Shown: positions 1 through 7,223 of the stretch, in pieces | How the letters are laid out: every line of letters begins with the position of its first letter | Position numbering within the stretch: position 1 is the stretch's first letter | Assembly (NCBI GenBank): GCA_001430745.1 | Contig: KQ482063.1 | Location: 561,193-572,070, forward strand | Direction of reading: 5' to 3' | DNA: 10,878 nt | Source: Auxenochlorella pyrenoidosa | Taxonomy: Eukaryota; Chlorophyta; Trebouxiophyceae; Chlorellales; Chlorellaceae | Made by a program: the position numbers and the translations under genes | The notes under the pieces: model-generated | Databases searched by the model: none | Told to the model about the DNA's origin: nothing | Seen by the model: only the letters and a program-made list of their open reading frames with translations

Positions 1-66
1 CCACACACACACCACACACCACACACCACCACACACACACACCCACACACACACCACTCCCCCCCG
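1..66. repeat. CA/CCA-rich microsatellite at left edge
   Basis: The first 66 bases are imperfect CA and CCA repeats followed by a C run. They end just before the acceptor CGCAG at 68-72, so they are best read as the 3' part of an intron of the poly-knottin gene. A pyrimidine-rich tract before an acceptor is normal, although this one is unusually repetitive. The repeat runs off the left edge and its full length is unknown. Confidence 0.8.
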
Positions 67-72
67 GCGCAG

Positions 73-1182
73 GTGTAACAAGGCCACCCAGAAGTGCTGC
101 ATATCGGAGGGCCTCGCGTGCGAGCCGCAAGTGGGGCAGACGCCCAAGCCGTCCAACTCCTCGCTCTGCTGCTCAGGTGAAGGCGGGGGGAGGGCTGTGG
201 GGAGCCTACGCAGGGCTAGTGACCCCGCTGAGAAGCAACCAGGCATGCAAGAAAAGGGAAGCAAGACACCCGGCAGTGGCGGTAAACTCAAAGCCTCGCA
301 CGCTGCGGCGGCAGCGCACCACCCGTCTCCCCATCAACTGTGTACTGCAGCACTGGCGGACCCCCGCCCCCCCACCCCACCCACCACCACCACCACCACC
401 CCTCACACACACCACCCCACCAAACACACATACACACACATACACATGTACACACACGCGCGCTGCGACCCGCTCTGCTGCGCAGGCATCTGCGATGCCA
501 CCACCAAGGCCTGCACTGGCGTGAGCATGGGCTGGTTCATGGCTGCCCTGCAGTGCATGGGGGTTTCCTGCACCAGTGAAGAACAGCCCGATGCAAGGGT
601 GCTGCAGCAGCGGAGGGAGGGAAGGCCCGCGAGCATGTTTACTTGTGACCACAGCCCCCCGCTGCTGCGCATTCCTGTCGAGCTTCTGCGTCCCTTGCTT
701 GCTGCCAAGGAGACGCACATTCAGGGCGCAGCTTTTCTCACACTTGCTGCCTGCAGTGCATCACCCTGGGAGAGAAAACCTGCGTGACGGCCTCGCAATG
801 TGCGTGCCGGGCGGGGGGACATGAGCAGCGCTTGTTTGGGAGGGGCCTATAGCGGCGGGGGCATGCTGCGTTTCTGCCGGATCCAGCTTGCCCTGCGCCC
901 TGCTCTCTGTGCTGCTGCGGCTGGCGCCCTGCGCGCTGCGCTGCTGCCGAATTGCTTTGCGCGCAGCCGTCGCCTCGCGCGCAGCTGCGACTCTGCATGC
1001 ACCCGTCGCCCTGCATGCAGCTGCAGCCCTGCTGCAACACGTTGCACCCGCGCCCGCTCCCTGCAGGCTGCGCCGGTGCGGCGTGCCAGGCCGGGCGGTG
1101 CTGCATCGCCAGCGGCAAAGCGTGCATCACCGGCTTTGCAAACTGCTGCAGCGGCCTGTGCACCACCGGCACCTGCTCCTGA
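73..1182 (+). CDS. Poly-knottin (multi-ICK) cysteine-rich protein, 3' part of gene
   Basis: Four exons are supported: 73-176, 486-520, 757-799 and 1067-1182, stop TGA 1180-1182. Donors are GTGAAG (177), GTGAGC (521) and GTGCGT (800); each acceptor ends in CAG, and all phases fit. The joined product has about 99 residues here and is very Cys-rich. It reads as three consecutive six-Cys units: C-x6-C-x15-CC-x3-C-x6-C, C-x7-C-x5-CC-x4-C-x4-C and C-x6-C-x6-CC-x3-C-x4-C. Each opens with C-I and has CC-[SA]-G at the centre. This is the C-C-CC-C-C order of inhibitor cystine knot miniproteins. A preceding C-x6-C suggests the tail of a fourth unit. Exons cut across the units, so no single open frame shows the pattern. 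The 5' end, including any signal peptide, lies outside the window. Secretion is expected for a disulfide-rich protein but is not seen. Function is unknown; candidates include cell-wall, binding, inhibitor or antimicrobial roles. Confidence 0.7.
361..465. repeat. C-rich, CAC-triplet and CA/TACA microsatellite inside an intron
   Basis: A C run leads into CAC/CCA triplets and then CA and TACACA repeats. The tract lies within the 309-base intron 177-485 of the poly-knottin gene, shortly before its acceptor. Frames crossing it give His/Pro/Thr-rich low-complexity peptides, which I treat as non-coding. No function is evident. Confidence 0.85.
958..1029. repeat. Two-copy tandem repeat of 36 bp within an intron
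   Basis: Positions 958-993 and 994-1029 align without gaps, with about 26 of 36 bases identical by eye. Both share a CCGTCGCC core and a GCAGCTGC 3' part. The repeat sits in the last intron of the poly-knottin gene (800-1066). It is degenerate and has no evident role. Confidence 0.5.
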
Positions 1183-2133
1183 CCCTGCAGCTCTTAGAGC
1201 CGCTGACATGACTGCCAAACGGCATCGAGCCGAGCTCCTCTGCGCTCGCATGTGTTGATGGCAGGTGGCATGCGCCACCGCTATCGCGGCAGGAGCAGCC
1301 GCAGCGACGCACGCTGCTCCCCCAACCCTGATATTGCGATCCAACCGTCTCTGCTCCTGCAAACAATGACATCACTGTGTCCCATTCCGACGATGGATAT
1401 GGAACGCCTGTCCCTGTCCCACTCCCACAGTTTAACTCGTATTAGCGGCTGGCCCGCAGTACTTGCTGGCACGAGTCATGAGTGTGGCTTCTGACCCACT
1501 ATCTGCCTGGGTGGATGGGCTGCTGCTGATGCATGCAACCGTTCACGGTTAGCAAACAGCCACATGCGCCTGCCGAGGCCCAGAACAGCAGCTGGCCCAT
1601 CCGTGGGGGCTGCACGAGGCAGACATGTCCCAGAACTGCTGAGACTGTGTGGTTTTGGGTCTGTACTTGTGCATGTCTAGTGATTGCAAGTGCTAACATG
1701 CCCATTCCTGCTAGCAGTGTCTGAACGGCACATGCGGTTCCAGCCCACGAGCGACGCCTGGCTCGCTCCCCGTGCCCAGTGGCCAGCTGCAGGCTGCCCC
1801 GACGGCAGCGCGGCATGTGCATGCAGCACATGGTCGCAGCACGCAATCCGCGGCGCCGCAGCGGAACTGGTATCTCTGCAGCAGACTCTTCCCCCAAGGA
1901 GGCGCAGCACCGGCATCCTAGCATCCAAGGAGCTGGCAGTGCTGCTGCGGTGGTGGCCACACGTTCCCAAGCCCTGCCCACACCCGTGGCCACCAGTTTC
2001 CACGGCATGCATACCACGCAAAAGAGGAGTGCCATGAAAGAGGGCATATCGCTTACACTATCTTTACATACCTGGAGGGTGCTGTGAATTCCTCTCGGCC
2101 CAGGCTAACCCTGCACCAGGCCATACCACCACC
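1183..2133. other. Intergenic region between poly-knottin gene and copy A
   Basis: These 951 bases should hold the 3' UTR of the poly-knottin gene and the promoter of copy A. I see no convincing exon, RNA gene or repeat family. Open frames on both strands are typical of GC-rich chance frames and lack recognisable domains. I found no clear TGTAA polyadenylation motif. Similarity to the A-B and B-C spacers is at most weak and patchy (a GGTGGCC-rich stretch around 1940-2010), unlike the clear match between those two spacers. Confidence 0.5.
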
Positions 2134-3597
2134 ATGGCGGGCGGGCGGTGCCGCCGGCTGGCCACCTCCGGCCAAGCTGCAGCTGGCTTGCTGCTCCTGC
2201 TGGCCCTCGCCCTCTCTAGCACAGGCAGGCAGATCACGAGTTTTGCGGCAGCTGCTGCGGCCAGGCGCTAGGCGCGCGCTTCCAAAGCCTAGGCTCCCCA
2301 TTTCATATCCGGCTGGCTCCTCCTGTGGCTGCAGTGATTGCAACGGCGGCAGATGAGAAGCGGGAGGGCGTAGAATTCGGGCCCGCAGCCAGAGGCGCCG
2401 CCAGGTGTGTACCCGGGCCGCCCTGTACGGGATGTTTTCAGGCGCACGCGCAGCCGAGAAAGCCCCCTTTGTGGCAGGATGCAGGCCATCTCTTGTCCCT
2501 TCATTCTCCTAGCCTGCTGGGAGAAAGGGTTGATGTTCCGGAGGCTTTTCTGCCAGCGCGTTGAATAAGTCAGCAGGCAGTCGCCCGTTTGGCGGCATGC
2601 TGTCCGGTTGGCCGCATGCCTCAGCTAGGCAGGCAGCCTACAGGTCCCTTGTGCTCATAGCAAGACCCCGTTGCATTCCGGAGGAATGATCATGGTAGAA
2701 TTTCAGACCCGGAGCGGCCACCTGCGACCTGCGGCTCCCTGACTCAATGGCGGCAGCTGTCCTGAGGCCTCACCCGCGCCCGCTACGCAGGCGGCTGGCC
2801 AGGCAGCAGCAGCGGCGCATGCTGGCCAAGGGCTGCGGCATCAAGTCCAACCCCACCGTCTGCTTCACCAAGGGGGGCCACTGCGGCACCCTGATCACCA
2901 GCTACCCATCGGCTGCCTGCTGCTGGCGGACGACGCCCTCCAGGCAGCGTGGCGCGGTGACAACCTCCACAACCTCCACCTGCATCCCGGGGCTCTACCC
3001 TCCCCCCCGGTGGGTGCAGGCTCCCCGCAGCCGAGGGGAATGGCGTGCCTGTTGTGCCCAGCACCGCAAAGCCCTGCTTGGCTCAATGCGTGGCCAGCAA
3101 CATTGTCAAAGTGCGGTGCGCGGCCTAGCAGCAGCGGAGGCGTCATGCCCCCTGCCCGCTTGTCACGTGTCGCAGGCGCACCCCGCCCCCACCCAAGAAG
3201 AAGCCTGCGCCACCGCCGCCGAAGCGCAAGCGGCCCCCGCCGCCCGTTAAGCGCCGCCCACCGCCTCCCCCCGTGAGAAGCATGGCAGCTGCATGGGCAT
3301 GTTTGCAACCAACTACAAAAGCACAGACACTTACTTTGATTGCACTGTGCAGCTTGCTGAAAGGAGAGCTGCAGTCAACAGCATAGCAAAGATGTTGTGA
3401 AAAGTTGCATTAAAAGTTGGAACTTGCAGATGCACGGGGAGGTGAAGCAGCGCAGCTGGGGCAAACGCCCTCCCTCTGCCCCCCTGCAACTGCAGGTGTG
3501 CTCCAAGCACGGGGGGCAGTGCATTGTGGCGGGCAAGCGCTGCTGCCCCAAGCTGCGCTGCTTCAAGTACCTTACTCGGTATGGCGTGTGCCTCTGA
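2134..3597 (+). CDS. Secreted chimeric Pro-rich/knottin protein, tandem copy A
   Basis: Exons: 2134-2224, 2335-2404, 2791-3009, 3176-3272 and 3496-3597 (stop TGA 3595-3597), giving 192 residues. Intron 1 has a GC donor (2225); the others use GTGTGT, GTGGGT and GTGAGA. Residues 1-30 form a signal peptide: a basic N-terminus, then a Leu/Ala core. A short segment with VEFGPAAR follows, then paired Arg at 54-55 and 62-63. The first Cys module has C69-x8-C78-x6-C85-x11-CC97/98-x19-C118, including GHCGT; the Thr/Ser-rich last loop is the longest of the three copies. Residues 127-159 are a PPPP rod with basic linkers, one unit shorter than in B. The C-terminal ICK has C161, C168, C175, C176, C181 and C191 (C-x6-C-x6-CC-x4-C-x9-C). 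A is the most divergent copy. It also lacks the Cys-rich block seen in intron 2 of B and C. Function is unknown; wall or extracellular-matrix location is inferred from the signal peptide and rod. Confidence 0.75.
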
Positions 3598-4666
3598 GCC
3601 ACGGCTGCTTGGCTGGAGGGCGGAGGCCGCAGGCGCGGTGAGGAGGGCATGGTAGCACAGGTGTGACCATGCAATGGTGTCTGGTGTGGACGTTACAGCC
3701 AGGCAATTAATCCACGCCATTTCCAGCCAGCAGAGCAGACTGCCCGAGCCGTGATGCCTGTGGCATGCCCCGCTCTGCCAGTAGCAGCGTACTGCGCCCC
3801 ATGCAGAGCTGAGAAGTGGCTGGAGAGGCATGCTGTCGTGACGGCCGGTGCTTGCAAGCCCCCACTGCAGGCTCGCTTGCAGGCCTCAGCTGGGTGTGCA
3901 CAGCCCAGGGGCTGCGAAGAGTGCAGGGCAGGCAGCACGGCTGTTGACGTTGGCACTGCCATCGGCAAGCAACTGCATCATCGGCCAGCAGCTCAAGGCG
4001 CATCAACCACCTCACGAAGCCCTGCTTGGCAGCCCATCGATAGTCCAAGCTCAGGACGTGGGGCCCTTGGCACCCAGCTGCCCATCGGCGTTGTGTCTGC
4101 CCACACATGCCTCCTTGCACACTGGCACTGGCTGGCAGTGCACCCCGTCTCGCTCCCAGCTGCGCACATAAGTTTCGCACCATGCACAGGAGTTTTGATG
4201 TGGCTAATTGGTTCTTTAACTTTAATGCTGTGTAAGTGCTGCAAACTTGCTGCCGCGCCGCTGTGGCATGCAGGTCGCGTATAAGCCCAAGAGACACACC
4301 TGCTACTGTAATCCTTACTGCATGCTATGCCGACCAGCGCGGCCAGCGCGGCCTGAGCACGCAGCACATGCCTCTGACAACACCCTGCAGCGCAGCTGTC
4401 CCAGCAAGCCCTCTGGCTGAGCAGCGCCCCCTTGCTCCCCCGCGACCAGAGGGGCAGAGCATGGGCGACTGCTGCAGTGGCCTCTGATACCGGTACCCCA
4501 CACAGGGCTGCTCTGGTGGCCACCCATTCCCCCGGCCAAGCATGCGTGCCGCGGTACATTGAGGAAGGCATCTTGCAGCGGGCGTGTTTGTGGTGAACTG
4601 GTGTGTTTTAGACGAGTGTGCACATCACTGCACTTCCTTATGCTCCAGCCCACATCAGATCATCTG
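3598..4666. other. A-B intergenic spacer
   Basis: This 1069-base spacer holds the presumptive 3' UTR of copy A and the promoter of copy B. I see no exon that keeps both frame and Cys content in the homologous B-C spacer, so the chance frames here on both strands are not called. Two TGTAA motifs occur at 4231-4235 and 4307-4311. No convincing TATA box can be fixed. Confidence 0.55.
4231..4235 (+). promoter_or_regulatory. Candidate TGTAA polyadenylation signal for copy A
   Basis: TGTAA is the usual green-algal polyadenylation motif. This one lies 634 bases after the copy A stop. Its equivalent in the next spacer is at 6796-6800, 642 bases after the copy B stop, inside similar flanking sequence. 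A second TGTAA at 4307-4311 is an alternative. The motif is short and could be fortuitous. Confidence 0.35.
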
Positions 4667-6154
4667 ATGGCCGGAGGGCGGCGGCACCGCCGCCGCCCTC
4701 CGGCTACCCGCCCGGCTGCAGCGGGCTTGCTGCTCCTCGTCGCTGTTGCCATCTCCAGCGCAGGCAAGCTGGCAGTAAATTTGCCGAGACTGCTTGCAAA
4801 CAAGCCCGCTGGCTGGACTAGGGCTCTGCAGAAGTATCAGGTTTCGGCCGCATGAGACCCGCGTTGCCTTTGATCGCAGTGAATGGAGCGGCTGCCCAGG
4901 AACCGCGGCAGGGCGTGGAGTTTGGGCCCGCTGCCAGGCGCGCCGCCAGGTATGTGGCGGGGGCGCCCGTACTGCCGGTTTGTCTTGCAGCGAGACTGTT
5001 CCTGCTGGAAGGAGGCCAGCTGTCCATTTGTCGAGTGCTGCAGTCCGAACCGAAGGGCAGCGCTGTCCATGGCTGTCCATGGCACTGCCCAGCCTGCGAT
5101 TTCCATCGCTCGAGCTGTCGCCGCTTGGCGGCACCCTGGTGACATCAGCTGCCCGCAGAAACCTGCTTACAGCTGTTTACATTGGCAGGTAATATTGCAG
5201 GCCCCAACCCAACCTGGCAGCTCCCGCTTGAAATGCCTGCGGTGCAGGCGGCTGGCCGGGCACCAGCAGCGGCGCACGCAGGGCAAGAAGGGCTGCGGTT
5301 ACAACTCGGCCCAAACCAAGTGCTACACGTACCAAGGGCACTGCGGCACCTTCACCAGCGTCTACCCCTTCAAAGTTTGCTGCTGGCTGACGACCTCTGA
5401 TGAGGGCAGCTCGACGACAACATGTGCCGTGCCTGCGTGCGTCCCTCGGGCCCCCGCAGTATGCCGCTCCCTCCCAGCCAGCGTTAACGTTGTGCAACAG
5501 CGTTGTGCGGCCCGAGCTGCTCCTCCTTCCCACCTCGACACTGCTGCTGCACTGCTCGCCTTGGGTTGCGCATGATGCCACCTCAGCGCCGGCGGCCTGC
5601 AACAGGTGGCTGCATAAACACCTCATGACCAGCACATTGCATCATGCTGCTCTGCTCAGCTGCCCCGGCCCTGCAGCAAGCAACGCAGCCCGCCCCCGCC
5701 CAAGAAGAAGCTTTCGCCGCCGCCGCCCAAGCGCAAGTCTCCCCCGCCACCGAAGCACAAGTCTCCTCCACCGCCCATCAAGCGCCGCCCACCGCCTCCC
5801 CCGGTACGAAGCATGGCAGCTGCTCCGGCTTCGCTGCAAGGAGAAAATGCAACACACCCTTGCTTCAGGCGCCAGCCGCCACTCTGCGACTCGCCGCAAC
5901 AGAAGCGAGAGGCATGCTGCATGGCGGAAAGGGGGCAAGCATGCACATTCATAATGGTGGTGCGCACAGGCAGAGGCTGCTGGAGGTGGGGCGGTGCAGC
6001 TGGAGCGACCAGCTGCTGCCACCTTCCCTCTTGCCACCCCCTGCGCCTGCAGGTCTGCTCCAAGCGCGGGGGCCAGTGCATTGTGAAGGGCAAGCGCTGC
6101 TGCCCCCGCCTGCGCTGCTTCCGCTACCTGACCGGGTACGGCGTGTGCCTCTGA
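4667..6154 (+). CDS. Secreted chimeric Pro-rich/knottin protein, tandem copy B
   Basis: Exons: 4667-4763, 4880-4949, 5248-5436, 5677-5803 and 6053-6154 (stop TGA 6152-6154), giving 194 residues. Donors are GC at 4764 (AG|GCAAGC), then GTATGT, GTGCGT and GTACGA. Residues 1-32 are the signal peptide: an Arg-rich start followed by a GLLLLVAVAISSA core. Residues 33-65 include VEFGPAAR and the pairs RR56/57 and RR64/65. The first module is C72-x8-C81-x6-C88-x11-CC100/101-x13-C115. Residues 123-161 are a rod of four Ser-PPPP units separated by KKKL, KRK and KHK, ending IKRR plus five Pro. Ser-Pro4 is the motif whose Pro residues are hydroxylated and arabinosylated in plant and algal wall glycoproteins. 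The C-terminal ICK is C163, C170, C177, C178, C183, C193. B and C are nearly identical in the last exon. The protein should enter the secretory route; wall, matrix or released-peptide roles are all possible. Confidence 0.8.
4970..5047 (+). other. Conserved Cys-codon-rich block inside intron 2 of copy B
   Basis: In one frame these 78 bases encode YCRFVLQRDCSCWKEASC and a few more residues ending in CCSP, six Cys in all. The block matches 7522-7599 in copy C at 72 of 78 positions but has no counterpart in copy A. A TCTTGCAG acceptor-like motif lies inside it. It falls between the exon 2 donor and the exon 3 acceptor, so the preferred model treats it as intron. It could be an optional exon or a remnant of one. 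In B it is out of frame with exon 2 when read straight through. Confidence 0.4.
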
Positions 6155-7223
6155 GCCGCGGCTGCTTGGCTGGAGGGCGGAGGCCGCAGGCTCGTTGAGC
6201 AAGGCACGGTAGGTGTGAGCATGCACTCACCATTCGTGGAGCGTAACAGACAAGCATTTGATGAATGCCATTCCAGCCAGCAGAGCAGACTGCCCAACCG
6301 CATAGACAGGGTTTGCTGCCGGTGGCAGGCCCGGCTCTGCCAGTAGCAGCATAGCGCGCGCCCTGCAGGGCTGAGAAGCGGCTGGAGAGGCGTGATGTCG
6401 TAACGGCCGGTCCTTGCAAGCCCCCGCTGCAGGCCCGCCTGCAGGCCTCATTTAGGGTGGCGCACCAAGGGGCCGCGAAGAGTGCAGGGCGGCAGGGATG
6501 TTGATGTCGATGTCGGTGTCGGCAAGCAATCGCATTCAGCGGCCAGGAGCTCAAGACGCAGCCACCACACTAAGCATTTGCCTGGCAGCCCGCCAGTGAG
6601 GCCGAGTTGGGGAAATGGGACCTCACCACCCAGCCTTTTATGCGCTGTGTCTGCCCCTGACATGCCTCCCCCGCACACCAGCACGTGGAAGTGCAAGCAC
6701 TAGCAACTGCAGAGAGTGCACCCTGGTCTCGCCCCCAGCTGCGTTTTGTGACACACACCGGATTTTCAGTGCAGCTAGTTGATTGTGAAGTGCCCTGTAA
6801 TTGCTGCACACTTGCCACTGCGCTGCTCTGGTATATTGGGCTGCGCATGAACCTAAGAGACACCTGCTAATCCTTACCTGCATGCCGATCAGGCGGCCAT
6901 TGCGACCTGAGCATGCGGGCGCATGCCTCTGGCAACACCCTGCAGCGCGGCTGGCCCAGCAAGCCTCGGGTTGAGCAGCGCCACCTTGCGCCCCCGCGAC
7001 TGGAGGGGCAGGTGCATAAGCGGCTGCTGCGGTGGCCTCAGATACCCCACACAGGGCTGCTCTGGTGGCCACCCATTCGACCAGCCAAGCATGCGTGCCG
7101 CGGGACATGGAAAATGGCAACTTGCAGAGCATGCTTGTGATGTTGTGTGGTGTGGTGTTTTGCACCTCTCTGAAGTTTGTGGGGCCCCAGTCCACATCAG
7201 GTCCCCCTGCAGACCTGCCCCTG
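6155..7223. other. B-C intergenic spacer
   Basis: The spacer is 1069 bases long and homologous to 3598-4666. It is presumed to carry the copy B 3' UTR and the copy C promoter. Long open frames occur on the minus strand, but they are not maintained as proteins in the A-B spacer. They lack recognisable domains and overlap copy C exons 1-2 in antisense, so none is called. TGTAA lies at 6796-6800. Confidence 0.55.
6796..6800 (+). promoter_or_regulatory. Candidate TGTAA polyadenylation signal for copy B
   Basis: The TGTAA motif is 642 bases after the copy B stop and aligns with 4231-4235 of the previous spacer (each followed by a similar GTGCTGCAAAC / TTGCTGCACAC stretch). It is positionally conserved between duplicates, but this may only reflect recent shared ancestry. 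Confidence 0.35.

Larger units (their letters stand above)
3598..6154. repeat. Tandem duplication unit 1 (A-B spacer plus copy B)
   Basis: This stretch is paralogous to 6155-8767 over its whole length. The spacer 3598-4666 and the spacer 6155-7223 are both 1069 bp. They share many blocks, for example the GGCTGCTTGGCTGGAGGGCG stretch just after each stop codon and TGCTCTGGTGGCCACCCATT near 4508 and 7059. The coding part carries the same five exons as unit 2. This is a direct repeat generated by segmental tandem duplication. Confidence 0.8.

Noticed and set aside
1684..2037. A short Cys-containing frame upstream of copy A that could be another exon
   Set aside because: A few Cys codons occur, but there is no CC pair, no six-Cys spacing and no clear splice context tying it to either neighbour.
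3707..4297. Overlapping open frames on both strands in the A-B spacer
   Set aside because: The aligned B-C spacer does not preserve these frames, and there are no motifs or codon-position patterns that suggest coding.
4950..4990. A 41-base mini-intron (37 in A, 46 in C) between CAG|GTATGT and TTGCAG
   Set aside because: Both ends look like splice sites, but using it puts the following sequence in a frame without conserved Cys, and copy A has no homologous exon after it. The full-length intron 2 fits all three copies. Kept only as an alternative in the cassette-exon finding.
4883..5575. One long + strand frame spanning the Cys-rich block and exon 3 of copy B without a stop
   Set aside because: It would skip the signal peptide exon and read exon 2 out of the frame that shows third-position synonymous changes among A, B and C. 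Copies A and C do not keep the same continuous frame. The spliced model with the GTATGT donor explains all three copies with matching phase.
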